The notes under the pieces: model-generated
What the model was told of the DNA's origin: nothing
Seen by the model: the letters and a program-made list of their open reading frames with translations, nothing else
Databases searched by the model: none
Translations under genes and position numbers: made by a program
From: Rutidosis leptorrhynchoides
Taxonomy: Eukaryota > Streptophyta > Magnoliopsida > Asterales > Asteraceae
Assembly (NCBI RefSeq): GCF_046630445.1
Contig: NC_092334.1
Coordinates: forward strand, 106,264,501 to 106,328,500
Direction of reading: 5' to 3'
DNA length: 64,000 nt
Shown here: positions 24,218-36,467 of the stretch, in pieces
Position numbering within the stretch: the first letter of the stretch is position 1
How the letters are laid out: the number at the start of each line of letters is the position of its first letter

Positions 24218-24729
24218 CGATAATTATACGTTTGTGTATATATATGTATTTATATATATTTAACATGATCTAAGGATGGTTTAACATCTCATTGTGTACT
24301 AATGACAATGAGTTATAAGTATATTTTGAAACTACTAACTTAAGTTTTCAAAACGATAACTATACGTAACATTCTTTGATATATATACTTATAATCTATA
24401 ATGCTTATACATGTATCGTATATATAATGTATTTAATCACTTTTTAAGGACTTAAATACATAAAACAATATAAGTATATTCACAAAAGATAGCTATATTT
24501 GAATTCTCGTTCCGTTTCCTCAAGATTTCTATACGTATATCTAGGGTATATGTACCCGTATCATACCCAGCTTCTATACGTATTTACTATTGGTATATAC
24601 ACATCAAATCAACATCCTAATCAACATTATTACTGCCCTAGATATGAGGTAACTAGGATTTGTCAAGTAGTATGAATTATTAGTAAGAAAACAAAATTAG
24701 GAATACTTTTTTTTCTTTATAAACTAAAA

Positions 24730-24746
24730 ACGTTTTTATAAATGAA
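24730..24746 (+). promoter_or_regulatory. Candidate TATA box in D LTR
   Basis: TTTTTATAAATGAACAC is followed by a pyrimidine-rich stretch (TTCTTCACTCC, then CATTTCTCTCTC), typical of plant core promoters. The same string is in the 3' LTR near 31300-31318. This is a motif-based guess at the element promoter. Confidence 0.4.
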
Positions 24747-25787
24747 CACTATTTCTTCACTCCATTTTCTCATACCTACACCCTCATTTCTCTCTCAAAA
24801 TACTCCTAACTTCATACTTGATCATCTCCAAGCATTTTCCCCATCATTTAGCTTCAATTACAAGCCTTAAACACCATAAGAAAACTCTTTCAAGAACATA
24901 TCAAAATAACCACCCATTTGAAGAAGTTTACTTCCAACCTTTTGATCTAACTCCACCACTCTTTGATTCAAAGATTATTTCTTATCTTTTGCAGTAACTT
25001 TGTCCAACTAACTTGAGGTAGTAACCTTGTTCATAATCTTATTCAATTCATATTCATATAGCTATCTTATTTTGTGGTATAAAATTTTAACAACAAGAAC
25101 ATAGTTTGAATGATTTCAAACTTGTTCGCAAGCTAAATAGATCCTTCTAACTTGACTTTTAAAATACTTCAAGACCTGTAATATATCATAATGATATGCT
25201 AACCTACCAAGATATAACTTGGTTTTACAAAGAACATCTTAAAAACTGAATCTACGCCGTCGGAGTGCAACCGGGGGCTGTTTTGGGTTGGATAATTAAA
25301 AATCATCTTGAACTTTGAATTGGAAGTTCATGTTCTGGAAAAATTATATTTATTATGAATATGTTAATACATAAAAAATTCATGGTTTAACTCAAAGTTT
25401 AAGTATTTTTAGAAAAATGATCATTAAATGTTGTTTTTATGATGGAAAATGATCACTTTCATAAGTTTCACCAAAGTTTGACCTATAACCTATAATTTCG
25501 AATACAAACTAAGGTATTTTCAGTTCATATTCTTAAAATTTGACTCGATCCAAGGAAGTGGCAAGTTGAACCAACAAAAAACGGAGTTGTAATGAAGAAA
25601 CTACGACTAAAACAAGATTGGGTATCTGAAGCTAGTTTAGCTACGAAAATATTTGGAGAAAAAGTAAATTGATCATATCTTTTCTAATTAATATGATATT
25701 TTATATATAATTACTTATGATTTGATTTTATATATTTCAGGACCACCCGTAAACAACACGGGAAGATTAATCATAAGACCTCATGAT

Positions 25788-25859
25788 TGTACGCAACACG
25801 TCATTTGACAACACGGTACTTTATGTACGCAACACGTCATTTGACAACATGGTACCATG
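25788..25859 (+). repeat. 36-bp tandem duplication with ACGTCA motif in D LTR
   Basis: Two units begin TGTACGCAACACGTCATTTG at 25788 and 25824. The 3' LTR has the same pair at 32355 and 32391. Each unit has ACGTCA, the core bound by TGA-type bZIP factors. Confidence 0.8.
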
Positions 25860-26738
25860 GGTCGAGATTAATTCTGATCAATACGAATACGATGGGGTCT
25901 TTATTTATTTAATTTAAGCAACTAATTGTGGACCACTAACATCGGACTGCTAACTACGGACTAAGAAAATATTAAAAGTATTAAAAGTATATATATATGT
26001 AACGATTACTTAAAAAGAAAATATGTTGATATATTATATATATGGTTAGGTTCGTGATATCTATCGGAGACCAAGTCGAATTAAATACCTTCAAGGAAAA
26101 AGTGAGTTTCATTTGCTCCCTTTTTAATTGCTTTTGCAATATATATTTTGGGCTGAGAATACATGCGCTGCTTTTATGAATGCTTTACGAAATAGACACA
26201 AGTACTTAAAATATATTCTACGTTGAGTTGTACCACTGGCATACTTCCATGTAGCTTGGTAACTACTATTTACATGGGTGTTGTAAACGTGAATCCTGTT
26301 GATAGATCTATCGGGCCTGACAACCCCAACCGGACTGGACGACCAGTATTCAACGGTTGCACAGTACTTCGTTTCGGTGACTACACTTGGTACGGTGTAG
26401 TGAGATTTCATAATAAATGGAATATGCGACGTGATTAAATGTTAAGTATGGTTACCAAGTGCTCAACCACTTAGAATGCTTTACATACACTTGCGAGTGT
26501 ATTATGTTTATGATTATGAAATCTTGTGGTCTATTAACATATTGAAATGACTGTTATGATAAACCTATGAACTCACCAACCTTTTGGTTGACACTTTAAA
26601 GCATGTTTATTCTCAGGTACGAATTAAGTCTTCCGCTGTGCATTTGCTCAATATAAGGACATTACTTGGAGCCGATCATCGCAATGGGACCAAATGTTGA
26701 TGATTTCGTCCAGGTGGATTAGGACGGGTCCTTTCAGT

Positions 26739-26750
26739 TGCTATCAGAGC
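26739..26750 (+). other. Primer-binding site of D (initiator Met tRNA)
   Basis: TGCTATCAGAGC lies two bases after the LTR end at 26736. It differs by one base from the usual TGGTATCAGAGC. Confidence 0.85.
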
Positions 26751-27147
26751 GGTGGTCGTAGCAAACCAGGTCTTGCATTAATGTGTCTAACTAGTAGTTG
26801 TTAGGATGCATTAATGAGTCTGGACTTCGACCGTGTCTACATGTCAAAAGTTTTGCTTATCATTTCTAGTCAGAAATCATCTTCTTATCATCCTTAGGAA
26901 ATTACCTGCTTATCATTCATAAGTCTAGACACGTTTTACTGCATTTACTGCATTGATAGTGTATAGACGAATTCTTATCTTAGCATATCTGTTATTGCGA
27001 ACTTTGACTGATATCTTTTCAAAGATTCTCCGTAATTTACGGGATTTTGGTATTATATATACATATGAAAATTATGTATTGAAGAGTACCAAATCTAACT
27101 CCTATAATCTATTCCATACCAAAAATACATTTTCCCCATTATACAAG

Positions 27148-27558
27148 ATGGATTCCGCATCTAGTTCGAATTCTTCAGATTCCGACAGTTATGCCGATAT
27201 GGATTTCCATTCGGGCTCTGAAAGCAGCGTCACCGGAATGGATCAACCAATTTCCCATCATCTATTCTGGATGAATTGGGGATGGGTTCGTAATATACTA
27301 AATCACTGGAGACAAGAAGAAGGTGATCCATTCCATCCACCAAATTGCCCTCTTGGCGATGAACCTGAAGCACTTACCGGCGAACCTATTCGAAACACCA
27401 TTTTCTCTCTCATTTCTAGAGTATCTCGTCACGATTATATACTATCCCATATTACAAATCTTGTTCATTCGCTCGCTCCAACCGCCAATCATCCCGGTGT
27501 ACTAGCAGAAGTTAACGAACTTCGCGCTCGCGTGACGGCTTTGGAGAACATGGTGTGA
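27148..27558 (+). CDS. Pre-gag acidic ORF of D, function unknown
   Basis: The 136-residue frame starts MDSASSSNSSDSDSYADM. Its first 40 residues are rich in Ser and Asp. The middle has Trp-rich FWMNWGWVRNILNHW, and the C-terminal third (VLAEVNELRARVTALENMV) looks like a short coiled coil. An in-frame extension begins at 26953, but I choose 27148 because the sequence bias starts there. After the TGA at 27556 the same frame continues RLQTLAAAPAA, so the original protein was probably longer and has been cut by nonsense mutation. It lies about 400 bp after the primer-binding site, in the same slot as the acidic ORF of A. I recognise no family. No membrane segment or catalytic motif is visible. 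Confidence 0.5.
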   Translation: MDSASSSNSSDSDSYADMDFHSGSESSVTGMDQPISHHLFWMNWGWVRNILNHWRQEEGDPFHPPNCPLGDEPEALTGEPIRNTIFSLISRVSRHDYILSHITNLVHSLAPTANHPGVLAEVNELRARVTALENMV

Positions 27559-30500
27559 AGGTTGCAAACACTAGCAGCAGCACCAGCAGCATAATCAGCA
27601 CCACCATCAATAACATCAACAATACCATCATCACCACTAACAAACAACATCCACATCACACGTCTCGACATCATAATCTGTCCCACAAACATCAACATCA
27701 TACGCACCATAGATACCAAGGAGTACCAACAATAATGAACGATGAAGTATTGATCCATAACTTCATTGATATTCTGCGAAGAATATGTAGTTTCAAAAAG
27801 TTTTAGAGATTTCTTATTCTAGCTCAAACCGAAAAGCAAATGAGATTAATATCATATTAACTCATTAAATTCATGATTTCATCTGAAGAAAATATATATG
27901 TATATATGTTTTCATAAAGATTGTAATTAAAAGTTCTTTTGTACAAAATATTAATGGTGAAAATTTTTTTTTTAACGGGTAGGTAATACCCGAGGAATAA
28001 TTAGATTTCATCTTAATAAGTTACATTGTACATTCGTCGAAGCTGATTCAACAGTCATTTACTATCCTACTTACAACCACCGATATACTTATCCGTTCAC
28101 CGCAGAATAACCATTTTCATTCAATTTCATATTTGGATTTTGACTTCCCAGAATCCAACAAGTGGCATATGAAGAAAACATATGACAAAATAAAATCTGT
28201 TAGAAACAAACAAATTAACTATGAAAAATTTTGTTTAGAATCCACGCTAACTGTTCCAGCTAACAATTCCTAGCTAACTGATTACATTTTATTTATCGCA
28301 GTTTATTTATCGCAATTTAATTATCGCACTTTTATTTATCGTCATTTAATTTCTGTAATTATTTTACGCACTTTAAATATCGGGACACGTATACAATGTT
28401 TTGACATATCATATCGACGCATCTATATATATTATTTGGAATCACCATAGACACTCTATATGCAGTAATGATCGAGTTCTCTATACAGGGTTAAGGTTGA
28501 TTCTACAATAATATATATAGTTTGAGTTGTGATCGAGTCTGAGACGTATACGGGTCACGACACGTATTAATTAATTCGTATATTATATATTAAACTATAT
28601 ATGAATTATTGGACTGTTACTGTGGACTATTGACTGTGGACTAATGACATTGGACAATTAAAGTGAATTAAAATATTGATTATAACATATGAAACTAAAC
28701 ATTTCTTTAAGATTGCCACTTGATTTCATCTTAAACCTCATTGTATCTCGACGATTTCAATCAGCGTTCAAATCTATCATGATTCTTAAAAACACCTCAA
28801 TCGAAAGGATAAACCAACCGCACTTCATCTACGGAAGAAAAGATTGATGCATATAGTTATGCACCTAAAAAACCCTCGGAAACTGAGTAAATGTTTGACA
28901 CGTATCTCTTCTAGTTCCTTTGACATTGTTATTACCGAAGATCGTTTTGCAATCCCTTTCCAAAGTAGCTAATTTTGTCACAGCTCCAGCAAGTCAACTC
29001 CGACTTTTCATCCGAAACAACTTTATTATAACCGCGATATATATGCGTACTCTTTATTGTTACTGGGGAACCTTTTATATTCCACAATATTACCATCAGC
29101 GATTAATCATTCTAAAAACACAATTCTCCTAAAACTACCTCGGTTTGATAACCGATGACCCAGATCAGTTAACTTTGAAAATGCTGACGAAGCAGCATGT
29201 TATAGATGATCTTAATGGCCAAAAGTTTGATGATAAAGAAAGGAGTGTTAGGAACGCTCGATAGAAAATTTAGTACCGAAAAGCGGATTATGCGAAACTA
29301 TGAAGAAAGCCGTGGACAAATCACAAAGAATAAGTTTGCCTTCAAAGAATCCAAATGATTATGTGCCTGCTGAAATCGTTAGCAAACATCTTATTTCTCA
29401 TTCTAAACCTTCACAGACAAATCTTCTTCATCATCCATTGATATTATAAATATCCTCCATATTTCTGGCGATATTTTCACAACTATTCTTAACTGAGATC
29501 ATTTAACTCTCCGTAATATCTGCAACATAAAAGAAACTGTGTTAGTTTCTAAATTCTGAAACCTTCGAGTTTAAAATATGAATGTTTTGAAGTAGTGTTG
29601 GGAACTGAAGCATGGATTAGTATAATATAATGACACTTGATCAACGTCATTATATTACAGTAAGTTATGTTGAGTTTCTAATGAAGCATGATGATTCACA
29701 GTACCGTCATCATGTGCTATTTACACGACTCTTACATTCTATCTAATCTCTAAACATATCAAGAGAATATTTTTCTGGATGACTCGGTCTTCTCCAGGGT
29801 ATTCTGGTAATTTAACAAATCAAAATCGTTCTATTACCATTTTCTTCTTAGAGCATTAGCTATGTTCATTCTGAATTTCATATCTACGAATTCCGGACCA
29901 TTACTCGCTTGACTCGAAGTCGGGAAGAGAAAACGAAAGCATGAAGCTCCGAAAAATAATGAAGAATATAAACTCCGATAATAACCTCGAAATTACAAAC
30001 CGTGTATATCGATGCAGATAGCAATATAGAGACACGGGAGAATTAGAAACACTATAAACACAAGAGTATAGTAGAAGTAAATAGATTCTTCTGGTGGTAG
30101 ATGAAAAAGAAGAATGACAGATATAAAAGTTAGGAGTATATCAAGAATCAGGACTGGATGGAGCATATTGATGAATGCTTTAAAGTAAGAATCAAGGGAG
30201 AAAGAATAGAAGGTGTGAGTCATGGAAAATAAGGAAACGAAGGGGTGAATTTATAGTGAAATATCCGACAGAGCAATCGAAACAGATTATTGCATATAAT
30301 CAAAGAAGATCCTGATTTCCTTAATCACCAAAGAACCAAATCTTATTACGTAAGATTCTCTTTAAATCCCTTAAATCCCGGAAATCAATCATAACTACGT
30401 CATTGGTTAAGACGAACATATTTTTCTCATCTCACTCTTTTACGATAGTCTCATTTATATTCTTCGCATAATCGAATCGTTTTATTTACATTACTCAATG

Positions 30501-30572
30501 ATGATAAAACTCCATTATCACCTTATATTTGTCATGAAAACCTTCTTATTGTTATCCATAACAACCTCTATC
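27559..30572 (+). other. Internal non-coding region of D
   Basis: The region includes a CA/CAT-rich stretch (27575-27720), then a leader-like hairpin at 27977-27993 (CGGGTAGGTAATACCCG). About 2.5 kb of AT-rich sequence follows without a supportable frame. No RT, integrase, protease or gag motif is visible on either strand. It may be decayed element sequence or spacer needed for packaging length. Confidence 0.6.
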
Positions 30573-30609
30573 AAATTTCGGGGACGAAATTTCTTTAACG
30601 GGTAGGTAC
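30573..30609 (+). other. Hairpin and polypurine-tract region of D
   Basis: An 8-bp inverted repeat AAATTTCG...CGAAATTT with loop GGGA (30573-30592) is followed by CTTTAACGGGTAGGTAC and the 3' LTR start TGTAATGACCC. A and C have the same arrangement. Confidence 0.75.
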
Positions 30610-33303
30610 TGTAATGACCCGGAATTTTCTGACCAAATTATACTTATGAGATTAATATTTACATAAATTAAACCATACCAACATGATAAGCAATCCAAAT
30701 TGTTGAGACTTGTGTTTTTGAAAAGAGTTTTACACAACGTTTGACCGTCCAATATGACCAATGATATCACGAACTATATAACATACGATAATTATACGTT
30801 TGTGTATATATATGTATTTATATATATTTAACATGATCTAAGGATGGTTTAACATCTCATTGTGTACTAATGACAATGAGTTATAAGTATATTTTGAAAC
30901 TACTAACTTAAGTTTTCAAAACGATAACTATACGTAACATTCTTTGATATATATACTTATAATCTATAATGCTTATACATGTATCGTATATATAATGTAT
31001 TTAATCACTTTTTAAGGACTTAAATACATAAAACAATATAAGTATATTCACAAAAGATAGCTATATTTGAATTCTCGTTCCGTTTCCTCAAGATTTCTAT
31101 ACGTATATCTAGGGTATATGTACCCGTATCATACCCAGCTTCTATACGTATTTACTATTGGTATATACACATCAAATCAATATCCTAATCAATATTATTA
31201 CTGCCCTAGATATGAGGTAACTAGGATTTGTCAAGTAGTATGAATTATTAGTAAGAAAACAAAATTAGGAATCCTTTTCTTTCTTTATAAACTAAAAACG
31301 TTTTTATAAATGAACACCATTTCTTCACTCCATTTTCTCATACCTACACCCTCATTTCTCTCTCAAAATACTCCTAACTTCATACTTTATCATCTCCAAG
31401 CATTTTCCCCATCATTTAGCTTCAATTACAAGCCTTAAATGCCATAAGAAAACTCTTTCAAGAACATATCAAAATAACCACCCATTTGAAGAAGTTTACT
31501 TCCAACCTTTTGATCTAACTCCACCACTCTTTGATTCCAAGATTATTTCTTATCTTTTGCAGTAACTTTGTCCAACTAACTTGAGGTAGTAACCTTGTTC
31601 ATAATCTTATTCAATTCATATTCATATAGCTATCTTATTTTGTGGTATAAAATTTTAACAACAAGAACATAGTTTGAATGATTTCAAACTTGTTCGCAAG
31701 CTAAATAGATCCTTCTAACTTGACTTTTAAAATACTTCAAGACCTGTAATATATCACAATGATATGCTAACCTAACAAGATATAACTTGGTTTTACAAAG
31801 AACATCTTAAAAACTGAATCTACGCCGTCGGAGTGCAACCGGGGGCTGTTTTGGGTTGGATAATTAAAAACCATCTTGAACTTTGAATTGGAAGTTCATG
31901 TTCTGGAAAAATGATATTTCTTATGAATATGTTAACACATAAAAAATTCATGGTTTAACTCAAAGTGTAAGTATTTTTAGAAAAATGATCATTAAATGTT
32001 GTTTTTATGATGGAAAATGATCACTTTCATAAGTTTCACCAAAGTTTGACCTATAACCTATGATTTCGAATACAAACTAAGGTATTTTCAGTTCATATTC
32101 TTAAAATTTGACTCTATCCAAGGAAGTGGCAAGTTGAACCAACAAAAACGGAGTTGTAATGAAGAAACTACGACTAAAACAAGATTGGGTATCTGAAGCT
32201 AGTTTAGCTACGAAAATATTTGGAGAAAAAGTAAATTGATCATATCTTTTCTAATTAATATGATATTTTATATATAATTACTTATGATTTGATTTTATAT
32301 ATTTCAGGACCACCCGTAAACAACGCGAGAAGATTAATCATAAGACCTCATGATTGTACGCAACACGTCATTTGACAACACGGTACTTTATGTACGCAAC
32401 ACGTCATTTGACAACATGGTACCATGGGTCGAGATTAATTCTGATCAATACGACTACGATGGGGTCTTTATTTATTTTATTTAAGCAACTAATTGTGGAC
32501 CACTAACATCGGACTGCTAACTACGGACTAAGAAAATATTAAAAGTATTAAAAGTATATATATATGTAACGATTACTTAAAAAGAAAATATGTTGATATA
32601 TTATATATATGGTTAGGTTCATGATATCTATCGGAGACCAAGTCGAATTAAATACCTTCAAGGCAAAAGTGAGTTTCATTTGCTCCCTTTTTAATTGCTT
32701 TTGCAATATATATTTTGGGCTGAGAATACATGCGCTGCTTTTATGAATGCTTTACGAAATAGACACAAGTACTTAAAATATATTCTACGTTGAGTTGTAC
32801 CACTGGTATACTTCCCTGTAGCTTGGTAACTACTATTTACATGGGTGTTGTAAACGCGAATCCTGTTGATAGATCTATCGGGCCTGACAACCCCAACCGG
32901 ACTGGACGACCAGTATTCAACGGTTGCAGAGTACTTCGTTCCGGTGACTACACTTGGTACGGTGTAGTGAGATTTCATAATAAAGGGAATATGCGACGTG
33001 ATTAAATGTTAAGTATGGTTACCAAGTGCTCAACCACTTAGAATGCTTTACATACACTTGCGAGTGTATTATGTTTATGATTATGAAATCTTGTGGTCTA
33101 TTAACATATTGAAATGATTGTTATGATAAACCTATGAACTCACCAACCTTTTGGTTGACACTTTAAAGCATATTTATTCTCAGGTACGAATTAAGTCTTC
33201 CACTGTGCATTTGCTCAATATAAGGACATTACTTGGAGCCGATCATCGCAATGGGACCAAATGTTGATGACTTCGTCCAGGTGGATTAGGACGGGTCCTT
33301 TCA
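30610..33303 (+). repeat. 3' LTR of D
   Basis: This is a 2694-bp repeat from TGTAATGACCCGG to GGGTCCTTTCA. It is uninterrupted and nearly identical to the reconstructed extent of the 5' LTR. Confidence 0.95.
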
Positions 33304-33308
33304 CCAGA
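33304..33308. repeat. Target-site duplication CCAGA, right side of D
   Basis: This is the second copy of CCAGA. Integrase sequence of C resumes directly afterwards. Confidence 0.95.
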
Positions 33309-33804
33309 GTCGAAAAAAGAGCTACGCGGACAGTAAAAGAAAAGATATAGAGTTTGAAATTGGAGAAATGGTCATGCTTAAGGTTTCACCTTGGAAAGGC
33401 GTTGTTCGATTTGGAAAACGGGGGAAACTAAATCCATGGTACATTGGACCATTCAAGATTATAGATCGTGTCGGACCAGTAGCTTACCAACTGGAGCTAC
33501 CTCAACAACTCGCGACTGTACATAACACTTTCCACGTCTCGAATCTGAAGAAATGTTTTGCTAAAGAAGATCTCACTATTCCGTTGGACAAATCCAAATC
33601 AATGAAAAACTTCAATTCATTGAAGAACCCGTCGAAATAATGGATCGTGAGGTTAAGAGACTTAAGCAAAACAAGATACCGATTGTTAAGATTCAATGGA
33701 ATGCTCGTAGAGGACCCGAGTTCACCTGGGAACTAGAAGATCAAATGAAGAAGAAATACCCGCACTTATTTCTAGAAGATACGTCATCACCTCCAATTGC
33801 TTAA
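33309..33804 (+). pseudogene. pol C-terminus of chromovirus C (integrase tail, chromodomain-like)
   Basis: This resumes the integrase C-terminal domain ([50 protein letters not shown]) after D. A missing base near 33588 shifts the frame. The remaining chromodomain-like segment runs on in another frame to the stop at 33802-33804. The chromodomain of such elements is thought to steer integration to heterochromatin. Confidence 0.88.
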
Positions 33805-33839
33805 AATTTCGGGACGAAATTTATTTAACGGGTAGGTAC
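33804..33839 (+). other. Hairpin and polypurine-tract region of C
   Basis: The inverted repeat AAATTTCG-GGA-CGAAATTT (33804-33822) overlaps the last base of the pol stop codon. It is followed by TTAACGGGTAGGTAC and the 3' LTR. Confidence 0.75.
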
Positions 33840-36381
33840 TGTAGTGACCCGAACTTTTCCATGTTTATATATATTAAATGAAATTGTTATTTACATGATT
33901 AAGTGTTTCCAACATGTTAAGCAATCAAACTTATTAAGACTTGATTAATTTAAATAGGTTTCATATAGACAATTGACCACCCAAGTTGACCGGTGATTCA
34001 CGAACGTTAAAACTTGTAAAAACTATATGATGACATATATATGATTATATATATAGTTAACATGATATTATGATATGTAAGTATCTCATTAGGTATTTTA
34101 ACAATGAGTTATATACATAAAAATGAGACTATTCAATTTAAGAAACTCGAAAACGATATATATAACGATTATCGTTATATCAACGTCTTACTAAGTACAT
34201 ATGAATCATATTAAGATATTGATACACTTGGTTAATTATGTTAAATAATAAGTAAATATATCATTAAGTGTATTAACAATAAACTACATATGTAAAAATA
34301 AGACTACTAACTTAATGATTTCGAAACGAGACATATATGTAACGATTATCGTTGTAACGACATTTAACTGTATATATATCATACTAAGATATATTATATA
34401 TCATAATATCATGATAATGTAACAATTTAACATCTCTTTAGATATAATAAACATTGGGTTAACAACATTTAACATGATCGTTAACTTAAAGGTTTCAAAT
34501 CACATTTACATGTAACGACTAACGATGACTTAACGACTCAGTTAAAATGTATATACATGTAGTGTTTTAATATGTATTCTTACACTTTTGATAAACTTCA
34601 AGACACATATCAAAATACTTCTACTTAACAAAAATGCTTACAATTACATCCTCTTTCAGTTTCATCAACAATTCTACTCGTATGCACCCGTATTCGTACT
34701 CGTACAATACACAGCTTTTAGATGTATGTACTATTGGTATATACACTCCAATTATCAGCTCTTAGCAGCCCATGTGAGTCACCTAACACATGTGGGAACC
34801 ATCATTTAGCAACTAGCATGAAATATCTCATAAAATTACAAAAATATGAGTAATCATTCATGACTTATTTACATGAAAACAAAATTACACATCCTTTATA
34901 TCTAATCCATATACCAACGACCAAAAATACCTATAAACACTTTCATTCTTAAATTTTCTTCATCTAAGTGATCTCTCTCAAGTTCTATCTTCAAGTTCTA
35001 AGTATTCTTCATAAATTCTATAAATATAGTTTCATAAAAATCAAGAATACTTCCAAGTTTGCAAGTCTACTTCCAAGCTTTCTAATCCATTCCAAGTAAT
35101 CATCTAAGATTAAGGAACTTTTGTTATTTATAGTAGGTTATCTTTCTAATTCAAGGTAATATTCATATTCAAACTTTGATTCAATTTCTACAACTATAAC
35201 AATCTTATTTCGAGTGAAAATCTTACTTGAACTGTTTTCGTGTCATGATTCTGTTTTAAGAACTTTCAAGCCATCCAAGGATCCTTTGAAGCTAGATCCA
35301 TTTTTCTAATTTCCAGTGGTTTTATCCAGAAAACTTGAGGTAGTAATGATGTTCATAACATCATTCGATTCATACATATAAAGCTATCTTTTTCGAAGGT
35401 TTAAACTTGTAATCAATAGAACATAGTTTAGTTAATTCTAAACTTGTTCGCAAACCAAAGTTAATCCTTCTAACTTGACTTTTAAAATCAACTAAACACA
35501 TGTTCTATATCTATATGATATGCTAACTTAATGATTTAAAACCTGGAAAGACGATGAACACCATAAAATCGGATATACGCCGTCGTAGTGAAACCGGGGG
35601 CTGTTTTGGTTTGGATAATTAAAAACTATGACAAACTTTGATTTAAAAGTTGTTCTTCTAGGAAAATGATTTTTCTTATGAACATAAAACTATATCCAAA
35701 AATCATGGTTAAACTCAAAGTGGAAGTATGTTTTCCAAAATGGTCATCTAGACGTCGTTCTTTCGACTGAAATGACTACCTTTACAAAAACAACTTGTAA
35801 CCTATAATTCCGACTATAAAATTATACTTTTTCTGTATAGATTCATAAAGTTAAGTTCAATATGAAACCATAGCAATTTTATTCACTCAAAACGGATTTA
35901 AAATGAAGAAGTTATGGGTAAGACAAGATTGGTTATTTTTGCTTGTTGTAGCTACGTGAAAATTGGTAACAAATCTATATTAATCATATCCAAGCTAACT
36001 TATATTGTATTATACATGTATTCTAATATATTATGTAATCTTGGGATACCATAGACACGTATGCAAATGTTTTGACATATCATATCGATCCATCTATATA
36101 TATTATTTGGAACAACCATAGACACTCTATATGCAGTAATGTTGGAGTTAGCTATACAGGGTTGAGGTTGATTCCAAAAATATATATAGTTTGAGTTGTG
36201 ATCTAGCCTGAGACGTGTATACACTGGGTCGTGGATTGATTCAAGATAATATATATCGATTTATTTCTGTACATCTAATTATGGACAACTAGTTGTAGGT
36301 TACTAACAAGGACAGCTGACTTAATAAACTTAAAACAGTAAAACGTATTAAAAATGTTGTAAATATATTTTAAACATACTT

Positions 36382-36467
<86 letters not shown>

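Larger units (their letters stand above)
20435..26736 (+). repeat. 5' LTR of D (interrupted by E)
   Basis: It starts TGTAATGACCCGG and ends GGGTCCTTTCA. The pieces 20435-20615 and 24223-26736 align end to end with the 3' LTR 30610-33303. A block at about 25252-25290 (ACGCCGTCGGAGT, CCGGGGGCTGTTTTGG) is also present in the LTR of C. Confidence 0.93.
20435..33303 (+). mobile_element. Non-autonomous chromovirus D, complete, plus strand
   Basis: The LTRs are 20435-26736 (containing E) and 30610-33303. With E and its duplication removed, the left LTR is about 2695 bp against 2694 bp on the right, and they look nearly identical, so D is young. It is flanked by CCAGA. The 3.9-kb internal region has a Met-tRNA primer-binding site, one short acidic ORF and the polypurine-tract region, but no recognisable gag, protease, RT or integrase. 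It must depend on enzymes from another element. The shared PPT string, shared LTR motifs and leader hairpin tie it to the A/C lineage. Confidence 0.92.

Noticed and set aside
26953..27147. N-terminal extension of the D accessory ORF
   Set aside because: It is in frame but has a different composition (hydrophobic, basic) from the acidic protein. The ATG at 27148 fits the start of the bias better.
29993..30223. Hydrophobic minus-strand ORF of 76 codons inside D
   Set aside because: It is antisense to the element, has no upstream context or recognisable motif, and is short in AT-rich DNA. Conservation in other D copies would be needed to accept it.
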